Of a stretch of DNA of 64,000 bases, positions 26,071-34,734 are shown piece by piece. Each line of letters starts with the position of its first letter. The stretch's first letter is position 1. This DNA comes from a virus, in IMG/VR virus record IMGVR_UViG_3300006086_000006, positions 62,001 to 126,000 of that record. One strand, 5' to 3'. Made by a program: the position numbers and the translations under genes. Under the pieces are notes generated by a model. The model made no database searches. It worked only from the letters and a program-made list of their open reading frames with translations, and had not been told where the DNA came from.

Positions 26071-26744
26071 CTACATTGGTTCGTTTCGACCCGTTCGGTG
26101 TTGAAATACTAGAAGTAACTAATCACATTGCTGGGATGCGTAAAATAATACAGGATACAACTACTAGATATGATTATTTAGATAGCAAGTATCGTAGAAT
26201 GTGTCCAGAAATGGTGCAACAATATAACTCTGCTTTCGAGAAGCACCAACAAAAGCAGAATGCAGTTGATAAGAAACAAAAACGTAGCACGAAGAAAGAT
26301 ATTAAAGAGAAGTTCCGTAGATTGAGTGCGTTAACCCATCCAGATAAAACCGCGTCTTTCAGACCTGCTATCCGCAAGATACTAACGGACTACTTCATTG
26401 AAGGTAAGGCCGCGTATGCTATTGATGACTTAGGTGCGTTGGAATCTTTAATTGCTTTAGCTGCAATGGTTCGACTTAAAAACGAATCTAATGACTATGA
26501 TGCACCTAGTGCTAATTCCATATACGAGAAGTTCAAAGATACTGATGTGGATTTAGTTGCAGAAGCCGAACTTAAGTTAAAGAATCTTAGACAGACTGCA
26601 AAGCAGTTATCTGAAAATATAGAAGGCTTTAAATTCAGTGTGTTCAACGTAATAGAACAATTGGATGCAGATGGTCAAATAGATACTGCATTAGCAATAT
26701 ATCGTAAGCTAACTGGGTTTAATATAAACATGATGGAGAAATGA
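26067..26744 (+). CDS. J-domain (DnaJ-like) protein
   Basis: 225 residues. 'IKEKFRRLSALTHPDKT' at about 79-95, with HPD at 91-93, is the signature of a J domain, which stimulates Hsp70 ATPase. The usual N-terminal position is taken by ~75 residues of charged helix with a Lys/Gln-rich stretch, and the C-terminal ~90 residues are helical. There is no zinc-finger or client-binding domain of DnaJ. In the phage it may recruit host DnaK to the replication complex. ATGA overlap with the previous gene. Confidence 0.75.
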   Translation: MTTLVRFDPFGVEILEVTNHIAGMRKIIQDTTTRYDYLDSKYRRMCPEMVQQYNSAFEKHQQKQNAVDKKQKRSTKKDIKEKFRRLSALTHPDKTASFRPAIRKILTDYFIEGKAAYAIDDLGALESLIALAAMVRLKNESNDYDAPSANSIYEKFKDTDVDLVAEAELKLKNLRQTAKQLSENIEGFKFSVFNVIEQLDADGQIDTALAIYRKLTGFNINMMEK

Positions 26745-26745
26745 T

Positions 26746-26937
26746 ATGGCTGCCGCCACATTTTATTTAGGTGCTGTTTTAGTATTCTACACTGTAGGTA
26801 TTTCTCTAGCAATTCTTTGGTTAACATTCCTGTTCTTTTTCAGAAAACGTAAAGGTTTCCTAGAGTTCTTGAAGATAATAACTGCTATGTATGGTGTAGG
26901 TATACTTTCTTTTACGCTAAACTCTTGGAACCACTAG
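26746..26937 (+). CDS. Small membrane protein
   Basis: 63 residues with two hydrophobic segments (about 4-33 and 43-58) separated by a basic loop RKRKG. It starts 1 nt after the J-domain gene. Role unknown. Small phage membrane proteins include lysis and superinfection-exclusion factors, but nothing here decides it. Confidence 0.55.
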   Translation: MAAATFYLGAVLVFYTVGISLAILWLTFLFFFRKRKGFLEFLKIITAMYGVGILSFTLNSWNH

Positions 26938-26939
26938 AT

Positions 26940-27275
26940 ATGTCAATGGTCCGTATTCCAAATGACTTCATACCACAACTAAAAACTATCTGTAACGATG
27001 TTGCTAACGTAGTGTGTGAAGAAAATAAAAATGGGTTAATAGATATTAAACTGTATGATGCTGCTGCCAATTCTCTAGGTTTCAACGATTATAATGCGTT
27101 GTTGCAAGACTCTCAGCAATATGGTAATGGTCCAATGTACTTCTCTACCATGCAGTACATGTTAATTCAAAATCTATCAACATTACTCGGAACTGACCGC
27201 GCTTTAACGGAATCTATTTTACGAGATTCGATAACATTGGTAAAAGCATCATGGAAATCCTCAAGCTGTGTTTAA
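26940..27275 (+). CDS. Hypothetical protein
   Basis: 111 residues. ATG 26940 has GGAA 8 nt upstream and is preferred to a TTG at 26925 within the previous gene. All-helical, with no recognised family. Confidence 0.45.
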   Translation: MSMVRIPNDFIPQLKTICNDVANVVCEENKNGLIDIKLYDAAANSLGFNDYNALLQDSQQYGNGPMYFSTMQYMLIQNLSTLLGTDRALTESILRDSITLVKASWKSSSCV

Positions 27276-27439
27276 TACTTATATTTTCTTGCCCTGCTAT
27301 GTATTTTGAACGTAAGGCAGAAGAACTGAAAATAACACAAGACTTAGAATCTGCTATTTTTCACTATAAAATATCCCGCTTCTTCCTATATATGTCGATA
27401 GTAGCTATGCTATCCGTCGGAATTTCCTACCTACTATAA
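27251..27439 (+). CDS. Small membrane protein
   Basis: 62 residues, overlapping the previous gene by 25 nt. One hydrophobic segment at the N-terminus (LCLILIFSCPAMY) and one at the C-terminus (FFLYMSIVAMLSVGISYLL) flank a charged helix. The ribosome site is weak. It is the last gene before the tail block. Role unknown. Confidence 0.5.
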   Translation: MEILKLCLILIFSCPAMYFERKAEELKITQDLESAIFHYKISRFFLYMSIVAMLSVGISYLL

Positions 27440-27538
27440 AACGTATTCCAACATCCTATTCGCTAATTTACTGTGTGTTGAATTAGAACTTTGTGTTTCT
27501 ATACCAACTAAACCAGAAACGTGAATAGGACATTTTCT

Positions 27539-29167
27539 ATGAATACAGTTTTCCCCAGTGCTGGTGTTTACACCAACGAAATTGATCTTTCTCAGCGTGT
27601 TGCCTCAGTCGCGTCTTCGATTGGTGCCTTTGTTGGTGCAGCAGGACGTGGACCTGTAGGTGAACGTACTCTCATCACAGACACTACGGAACTTGATAAC
27701 ACATTTGGTAAACCTAACGCCGGTAAGTACGGATTTATGCTGCTTTGTGCTAAACAATTCAGTAAAGTCAGTTCCCGTATGTATATTACCCGTGTTGTTA
27801 ACGGAGCACTTACAGCAGGTGCTTATCTTACTGTAGATGATCCAACTGCACAAACTCCAAGACTGGCTTTAAATAACTTCGATAATGGTTCAAACGTACC
27901 ATTAGGTAAAGATGATCCGTTTACAAATTTAGGCTTTAATCCAGGTGATGCTGATATAAACAATGACTTAATGTTCATTTGCGCAGCGAATCCGGGTGCT
28001 TGGAATAACAACATTGCTATTGGTATACGTCCAAGTAATCCAAAAGGTCGTAATGTAGGTTCTGACCACAACGTAAACCATTTCTATATTGACGTATTCT
28101 ACAACTACACAGGGCCGAATAACGTACCTGTAGAATCATTCTTAGTATCACGTACCGTTGGTGAAGTTAATACTGATGGTAGTGGCTTGTTTGTAGAAGA
28201 CGTTATCAATACACGTTCTAAATATATTCGTGTACGTAATAACCCTTATTGCAAAATCGTGCCCGTACTCACAGCACCATTCCAATTCTTATCAGGTGCT
28301 ACAGATGGTTTGCCTGTAACTACAGATCAAATAGCTAATGCGTGGCAGTTATATGATGACGCAGAACACATCGACGTTAACCTATTAGTTAATGGTGGTT
28401 ATGCGAACCCTGTTGTACAACGTGTTATGGTTGATGTTGCTCGTAATCGTTTTGATGCCTTCGCTATCTTAGATATGCCTGATGCTGCGGCAGAAGTTTC
28501 AGATGCAGTAAACTACCGTAGAAACGATTTAAACATCAATGATAGTTACGGTGGTATTTATGGACCTTGGGTTCAAATTGATGACACAGACAATGACAAA
28601 AAAGTTTGGATGCCACCATCTGGTCTTGTTTCCGCAGCTTTCGCGCGTACAGATTCAGAGCGCGCTCTTTGGTTTGCACCAGCTGGTTTGAATCGCGGAC
28701 AATTACAAATTCGTGATATTCGTAAGAAGTATAATCAAGGTGCCCGTGATGCTTTGGATCAAGCACAGATCAACTGTATCAGATTTATTCCAGGTCGTGG
28801 TTATGTTATTTGGGGACAAGCTACTCTACAAACACAACCAAGTGCTACACAACATGTGAACGTGCGCCGTTTGTTTAACTATATCAAGAAATCTATTTCT
28901 ACTTCTGTAGCGTTTGGTGTGTTCGATCCTAATGATGAGTTCTTGCGCAAACAGCTTCGCGGTATCACTTCATCTTTCCTAGAACCTATTAAACAAGGTC
29001 GAGGTTTGAATGCGTATGATGTTGTGTGTGACGATAGAAACAACTTACCTGATACTATAGCTTCAGGTGACTTGATACTAGATGTGTACGCCGATCCTGT
29101 AATTGCAGTTAAACGCATCCACTTGACTGCGTTTATTCAACCAACTGGCACTAAATTCTCTGAATAA
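27539..29167 (+). CDS. Tail sheath protein (copy 1)
   Basis: 542 residues. The N-terminus 'FPSAGVYTNEIDLSQRV..V.SSIGAFVG.AGRGPVGE' is the conserved start of contractile tail sheaths. The central 'NAWQLYDDAEHIDVNLL', 'RNRFDAFAILDMP' and 'AAFARTDSERALWFAPAGLNRG' and the C-terminal 'GYVIWGQATL...NVRRLFNYI' are sheath-family landmarks. ATG 27539 is taken, with AGGA 8 nt upstream. The protein polymerises around the tail tube and contracts at infection. A second, diverged sheath gene starts at 62706. Confidence 0.93.
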   Translation: MNTVFPSAGVYTNEIDLSQRVASVASSIGAFVGAAGRGPVGERTLITDTTELDNTFGKPNAGKYGFMLLCAKQFSKVSSRMYITRVVNGALTAGAYLTVDDPTAQTPRLALNNFDNGSNVPLGKDDPFTNLGFNPGDADINNDLMFICAANPGAWNNNIAIGIRPSNPKGRNVGSDHNVNHFYIDVFYNYTGPNNVPVESFLVSRTVGEVNTDGSGLFVEDVINTRSKYIRVRNNPYCKIVPVLTAPFQFLSGATDGLPVTTDQIANAWQLYDDAEHIDVNLLVNGGYANPVVQRVMVDVARNRFDAFAILDMPDAAAEVSDAVNYRRNDLNINDSYGGIYGPWVQIDDTDNDKKVWMPPSGLVSAAFARTDSERALWFAPAGLNRGQLQIRDIRKKYNQGARDALDQAQINCIRFIPGRGYVIWGQATLQTQPSATQHVNVRRLFNYIKKSISTSVAFGVFDPNDEFLRKQLRGITSSFLEPIKQGRGLNAYDVVCDDRNNLPDTIASGDLILDVYADPVIAVKRIHLTAFIQPTGTKFSE

Positions 29168-29183
29168 TTGAAGGTATTTTATT

Positions 29184-29819
29184 ATGGAAAAACGTCTTGA
29201 AGATTTGATTGGTGATTTAGAGCAGATCAGTAATGTGCGCAACCTAGATGCCAACAACCCCATCGTATTACGCATTAGTAACCCAACGAATAGTACTGTA
29301 CACGCAATCGTATGCGCTATTAATGAACCTACAACCTTAGTATTACCAATTAACGTAACGTGGGTAGTTCTTGACCCACTTAGTACGTTCTACAGAATGG
29401 CATTACAACGTGTTAGTAAAGACACTACTGCACCTTGGCACCAGACATGGCAAGTATTAGATACGTTTGATTCTGTTTGGGTACCTCAAACGTATGATTC
29501 TGCTGATCAGGCTCAATTAGGTGTTAGTAATGCAGGGCCATCACCAGCGCAAGTAACTGTAGCAGGTATTGCTCGACTATCCACACCAGCTGCTGTAGCT
29601 TCTAATCCAGTTGTTGTTTCTGATACTGATCCAAGATTGACCGACGCACGTACTCCACTGCCTCATACGCATCCTGAGGTACCTGCAACACAACTACGTA
29701 CAAGTTCAGGGATTGTGACAATAAGTGGTTCAGATGCGCCTATTAATGGTGCTACACTTGTTGCGACTTCTGCAACAACGGCTGTTTGGCGCAAACTGCA
29801 AACTACTGATTTGGTTTAA
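29184..29819 (+). CDS. Tail/fibre adaptor protein, short paralogue of the next gene
   Basis: 211 residues. Residues ~1-130 are alpha/beta with a conserved 'LPINVTWVV.DP' segment, followed by 'VVVSDTDPRLTDARTPLPHTHPEVPATQL'. The same blocks occur in the N-terminal ~190 residues of the next protein ('LPLNVTWIVADP', 'VVVSNEDPRMSDARQPTPHSHPQYPAT'). This PHTHP motif is common in phage tail and fibre proteins near their attachment end. Probably a sheath- or baseplate-attached fibre base. Confidence 0.6.
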   Translation: MEKRLEDLIGDLEQISNVRNLDANNPIVLRISNPTNSTVHAIVCAINEPTTLVLPINVTWVVLDPLSTFYRMALQRVSKDTTAPWHQTWQVLDTFDSVWVPQTYDSADQAQLGVSNAGPSPAQVTVAGIARLSTPAAVASNPVVVSDTDPRLTDARTPLPHTHPEVPATQLRTSSGIVTISGSDAPINGATLVATSATTAVWRKLQTTDLV

Positions 29820-29830
29820 GAGGGTTACTT

Positions 29831-32800
29831 ATGTTAGCCGATACTATTCAACTGTGGTTGAGTGTTGCAGACAAGCGTAATATCGCGGTCGAAAACCCTA
29901 TCACATTAATAACGCAATACAATAATCAAGATTTCTTTATATGTATTGCTTACATGGAACCAAACCACGTTACGTTACCCCTTAACGTAACGTGGATTGT
30001 AGCCGATCCTGCATCACCTCGTTATGCTCAAGCACTACGCCGTGTGTCTGCTTTACCTAGTATGGGGTATCGCAACACATGGGCTCAGTTGATGTTTGAA
30101 GAAGATATTGCAGCAGAGCCCCAATTCTGGGATTTAACCAGTACATTCCAATTGGGTGAAATTGAACTCAGTGCACCAGCATTGGCAACTGTTGATGTTC
30201 GTGGATTGTTCGAGTTGAACTTGTTACCTACTACACCACTTGACCCTGTTGTGGTATCTAACGAAGATCCTAGAATGTCTGATGCGCGTCAACCTACACC
30301 ACATTCGCATCCGCAATATCCAGCAACTATGTTGGCTGGAAGTACAGGCATCAATGATTTCTTTGTACATATTGATGGTAATGTTTCACCAGTTGCGGGT
30401 CAGATTTTAAAGATCACCAGCATTAATAACACTACTGGTGCCGTTTATGGTTCTTGGGCAACACCTGCTAAATCGGAAGTCATTTATAATGGACCCGTGT
30501 ATCAAACTCTAACCATTAGTAGCAGTTCTGGTACGTCTGTCAATGAACAAGTGCCTGTTGTATTCAGCGCAGTAGCTTCATTCTCAGATGGTACACAACA
30601 AGGCAGCATCCCAGCATCTTGGAGCATTATTAGTGGACAGTCGGTTGGTACCATTAACTCTACAACTGGTGTACTTACTACAAACAACATAAGTGGTAAT
30701 CAAGTTGTTCGTGTACGTGCAGAGTGGACACATCCAGCTAGTGGTGTTACGCAGTTTAATACATTTGACCTGACTGTTGTTGATATTACTGTTACTGCTG
30801 TAGTAACAGGTATTCAAATTCAAGGTATAGGTAATATTAATGAAGGTAGCAATACTACTTCATTCGTTGTTGTCGCCAGTTATAATGACGGTACAACTAA
30901 GCCCGTAGTACCTGCAACATTCACATCTAGTAATGCAGGTGCTGGTACATTAAATGCAGCTACCGGTGTGTTTACGTCAGCGTTGAATGTGACCTCTAAC
31001 CAGTTGACTACATTAAGTGCATCGTACACAGAAGGTGGTGTTACTGTTTCCACAACTCACGATATTACAGTTGTTGATACCACTGTATATCCACAATCAG
31101 CTACTATAGTTGGTAGTGCGAATGTAAATGAAAATACAACATCTACTTACACTTTATCTGTTACTTATACAGATGGTAGTAGCACTACTGTTCCAGTAAC
31201 TAACTGGGCATTGGATAATGCTTCTGCAGGTGCGATTGATGCTGTATCTGGTGTATTGACTGCACCTGTGAATGTTAATAGTGCGGTTGCTGCAATTGTT
31301 AGTGCTTCTTATACTAATAATGGTCGTACCGTATCTGCTACCAAGAACATTACTATCGTAGATACAACCATATATCCATTGAGTGCTGTTGTACAAGGTG
31401 CGGCAACTGTTAATGAAGGTCTTACTTCTACTTACCAGTTATCTGTAACTTTCTCAGATGGAACAACTTCTGTAGTGCCTGTAACTAACTGGACAAGCAG
31501 TACCCCTACTTCAGGGGTTATAAATGCTACAACCGGTTTATTCACAGCGAATCAAGTAACATCTAATCAGACTACGGATATTTCAGCATCGTTCACGCAA
31601 TCTGGACTAACTGTAGGCAATACGTTGCATGTTACTGTTGTTGATACAACCAATTATCCATCTACACTTACCATTCTTGGTAATGCTACAATGGGTGAAA
31701 ATACTACGCAGACATTTACTGCTAGTGTGAAATATCAAAACAACGCTACCAACATTGTACCTATCACCAACTGGGCTAGCTCTAATGCGGCTGCAGGTGC
31801 GATTGATCCAGTGACCGGAGTGTTTACGGCTAACACCAATGTGCTCGCATCTACGCCAACTGTTATTAGCTGTAGTTATACTGAAAGTGGTGTTACAAAA
31901 AGTGCTACGTTGAATTTGACTGTGCAAGATACTACCGTTTATCCAGTAAGTGCTACTATTTTAGGTACTGCTGCATTAATGGAAAATGCTACACAGACTT
32001 ATCAACTACGTGTTACATTTGCAGATAATAGCAATGTGATTAAAACTGTTACGAACTGGGCAGTAGATAATGCTGCCGCTGGTAGTATCACGTCATTGGG
32101 TGTGTTTACTGCTAACTCCGTGACTGGTGTTCCGCTTACAGCTAATATCACAGCATCGTATACACTAGATGGTCACACTGTTAATGCAACATTACCAATC
32201 ACTGTGGCAGACTCTACTGTTTACCCCGTTAGTGCAACAATTGTTGGTCCTAACTCTGTGAATGAAAGTACGTCACAAGTGTATACGTTACATGTTACGT
32301 TCTCCGATGCCACCTCTAGTGATGTTGCAGTTTCTAACTGGGCAAGTGATACACCATCAGTTGGTACTATAGGTAGTAGTTCTGGTTCGTTCTCTGCTTT
32401 GCCTACTACAGGTAATGCCACTGCGACCATTTCTGCCTCGTATACCAATAATGGTCAAACTGCTAGTGCAACCAAATTGTTGACAGTCGTTGACACTACT
32501 GTTTACCCAGTAAGTGCTATAATTAATGGTCCATCTAACGTGAATGAAAACACAACAGGTCAATACTTGTTCCATGTTACTTTCACAGATGGTACTTCAA
32601 GTGATGTTACTATAGCAAACTGGGCAACGTCTAACGGTGCTGCAGGTGTTATAAATTCTGCAACAGGTTTATTCGCAGCAACTACTAACGTGTTGTCTGA
32701 TCAGCCTACTACATTGACTGGTAGTTATACAGCCAATGGTGTTACAGTTAACGGTACTAAAAACATCACAGTTAAAGACGTTACTAAGTATCCAGTAAGT

Positions 32801-34681
32801 GCTGTTATTGTTGGACCGTCTTCAATCAATGAGAACAGTTCTGGTACATATTCTTTGAGTGTTACATTCTCTGATGCCAGTACATCTACCATACCTGTTA
32901 CTAATTGGGCGAGTTCAAATTCATTAGCAGGCACGATTGATTCAACAGGTGCTTTTACTGCTGTATCTAACGTAACAGGTAATGCTTTGGTAACTAATAT
33001 CACAGCATCTTACACAGTAGATGGACAAACAGCTAATGGTACTAAAACTATCAGTGTTGTAGATACAACGGTATATCCAGCTACTGCTACGATTACAGGT
33101 AGCGCTACAATATCCGAAGGTGGTACTTCTAACTATACGTTCACGGTTCATTACACCGATAACAGCAACGTAGTTAAGAGTCCCACTAATTGGAGCAGTA
33201 CAAATCCAACAGCGGGTTCTATTAATGCGACAACTGGTGTATTCACAGCATCTGATACCATAATAGGTAATCAGAATACTGTTATTAGTGCTTCATGGAC
33301 AGAGAATGGTCAAACTGTTTCCAACACATTCAACGTGACTGTGAACGATACTAAAATACGTCCAGTAAGTGCGGTTATTGTTGGTGCGTCTACGTTACTT
33401 GAAACTGCTGCCAATACTTCTTATGTGTTGAGTGTAACATTCGATAACGGTAGTACAACTAGTGTTCCTGTTACCAACTGGGCAAGCTCTAATGCCTCTG
33501 CTGGTAGTATTGTTGCTAATACAGGTGTATTTACTCCAGCTAACGTGTTGGCAGATCAACCTACCAATATTACAGCATCTTACACCGCGTACGGTATTAC
33601 AGTTTCAGATACAAAAACACTGACAGTTACTTATGTACGTAAACCAGTAAGTGCAACAATCTCTGGTTTGTCTACAATGGGCGAAGGTTCTGCTGCGACT
33701 ACTTACCAATTGAATGTGACATTCGATGATGGTAGCGTTGTGAACAACGTAGCTACAAATACGTGGACAAACTCGAATGCTTCTGCTGGTAGTATAGTTG
33801 CAGCATCTGGTTTGTTTACTCCTGCTGTAAACGTGACCTCTGCGCAAACAACTAACATCGGTGCCGCGTACACAGAAGCTGGCGCAACAGTTAATGGCAT
33901 TAAAACTATTAACGTGACTAACACTGTGAACTTCTTGACTAGTGCGAGCGTTGTCGGTGTTTCTACATTAGCCGGCGGAAGTACAACTACGTTCCAATTC
34001 AGGGCTACTTATGAAGACGGAACAAATGCTATAGTGCCGATTACTAACTGGAGTAGTTCAATTGGTTCAGCGGGAAGTATTGTTGCAACTACTGGGGTGT
34101 TCACTGCAGCCACTGTAGCAAGTAACACTAACACAACCATTTCAGGTAGTTATACGGAGAATGGTGTGACTAAATCCGCATCCTTGATATTAAGTGTAAC
34201 GGCTTCTGCACATGTTAATGTGGCTAAAGCGTACTACGGTCTTGGTCAGTTCTCTGATACAGACTTCACCGGCGGTAAGACAAATCTTGTCAACGGTGTA
34301 CCAACTAACCAGGGTGGCACTCCATATCAACATTGGACAGGCCCTCAACAGTTTATAGATCAACAGTTAACTACGCACTTAACAGGTGCTGGCCCTTTCC
34401 CAACTGTTAATATGAACGTCACTTGGGGTACCAATGGTGATACGCCGCAATACGGTTACTTCGCACACCCTGCTTATATGGGCAGCGCAGTATTCACGGA
34501 TAACAGTACAGGGTTCCCAGGCAGTTGGGATGGTATGCAGTGGGCAGATGGTGATGTAGGAACTACTACAGGTCCATTGACTGTTACTTACGATGATGGT
34601 ACAGGTGCTTCTCTTTGGAAAGTATACCGTACTGACTTCTCAGGTATCGGTGTAATATCTTTCACTGTGACTATATCGTAA
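29831..34681 (+). CDS. Long tail fibre/adhesin with ~13 Ig-like (Big_2-type) repeats
   Basis: 1616 residues. Residues 1-210 are the adaptor domain shared with the previous gene. From about residue 215 to 1455 there are about 13 tandem beta-sandwich repeats of ~90 residues, each carrying YPVSATI.G...VNE, a strand pair, a TNWASSN..AG.I motif, FTA, and .ITASYT..G. The last ~160 residues are a unique Gly/Thr/Trp-rich domain, a good candidate for the receptor-binding tip. The repeats form a spaced stalk. The unequal repeats are diverged, so they are an old duplication. Confidence 0.85.
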   Translation: MLADTIQLWLSVADKRNIAVENPITLITQYNNQDFFICIAYMEPNHVTLPLNVTWIVADPASPRYAQALRRVSALPSMGYRNTWAQLMFEEDIAAEPQFWDLTSTFQLGEIELSAPALATVDVRGLFELNLLPTTPLDPVVVSNEDPRMSDARQPTPHSHPQYPATMLAGSTGINDFFVHIDGNVSPVAGQILKITSINNTTGAVYGSWATPAKSEVIYNGPVYQTLTISSSSGTSVNEQVPVVFSAVASFSDGTQQGSIPASWSIISGQSVGTINSTTGVLTTNNISGNQVVRVRAEWTHPASGVTQFNTFDLTVVDITVTAVVTGIQIQGIGNINEGSNTTSFVVVASYNDGTTKPVVPATFTSSNAGAGTLNAATGVFTSALNVTSNQLTTLSASYTEGGVTVSTTHDITVVDTTVYPQSATIVGSANVNENTTSTYTLSVTYTDGSSTTVPVTNWALDNASAGAIDAVSGVLTAPVNVNSAVAAIVSASYTNNGRTVSATKNITIVDTTIYPLSAVVQGAATVNEGLTSTYQLSVTFSDGTTSVVPVTNWTSSTPTSGVINATTGLFTANQVTSNQTTDISASFTQSGLTVGNTLHVTVVDTTNYPSTLTILGNATMGENTTQTFTASVKYQNNATNIVPITNWASSNAAAGAIDPVTGVFTANTNVLASTPTVISCSYTESGVTKSATLNLTVQDTTVYPVSATILGTAALMENATQTYQLRVTFADNSNVIKTVTNWAVDNAAAGSITSLGVFTANSVTGVPLTANITASYTLDGHTVNATLPITVADSTVYPVSATIVGPNSVNESTSQVYTLHVTFSDATSSDVAVSNWASDTPSVGTIGSSSGSFSALPTTGNATATISASYTNNGQTASATKLLTVVDTTVYPVSAIINGPSNVNENTTGQYLFHVTFTDGTSSDVTIANWATSNGAAGVINSATGLFAATTNVLSDQPTTLTGSYTANGVTVNGTKNITVKDVTKYPVSAVIVGPSSINENSSGTYSLSVTFSDASTSTIPVTNWASSNSLAGTIDSTGAFTAVSNVTGNALVTNITASYTVDGQTANGTKTISVVDTTVYPATATITGSATISEGGTSNYTFTVHYTDNSNVVKSPTNWSSTNPTAGSINATTGVFTASDTIIGNQNTVISASWTENGQTVSNTFNVTVNDTKIRPVSAVIVGASTLLETAANTSYVLSVTFDNGSTTSVPVTNWASSNASAGSIVANTGVFTPANVLADQPTNITASYTAYGITVSDTKTLTVTYVRKPVSATISGLSTMGEGSAATTYQLNVTFDDGSVVNNVATNTWTNSNASAGSIVAASGLFTPAVNVTSAQTTNIGAAYTEAGATVNGIKTINVTNTVNFLTSASVVGVSTLAGGSTTTFQFRATYEDGTNAIVPITNWSSSIGSAGSIVATTGVFTAATVASNTNTTISGSYTENGVTKSASLILSVTASAHVNVAKAYYGLGQFSDTDFTGGKTNLVNGVPTNQGGTPYQHWTGPQQFIDQQLTTHLTGAGPFPTVNMNVTWGTNGDTPQYGYFAHPAYMGSAVFTDNSTGFPGSWDGMQWADGDVGTTTGPLTVTYDDGTGASLWKVYRTDFSGIGVISFTVTIS

Positions 34682-34688
34682 CATCTTT

Positions 34689-34720
34689 GGGTCCGCTAGT
34701 ATAGGGACCCATTATCTTTT
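34689..34720 (+). terminator. Probable rho-independent terminator
   Basis: GGGTCC (34689-34694) pairs with GGACCC (34705-34710); the tail ATTATCTTTT is a poor T run. It lies in the 53-nt gap after the Ig-repeat fibre. Confidence 0.5.
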
Positions 34721-34734
34721 CTCGGAGACATTTT

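Noticed and set aside
30500-34200. Tandem-repeat array or CRISPR-like structure
   Set aside because: The ~270-nt periodicity is coding and belongs to the Ig-like repeats of one long protein; there are no short identical repeats with unique spacers.
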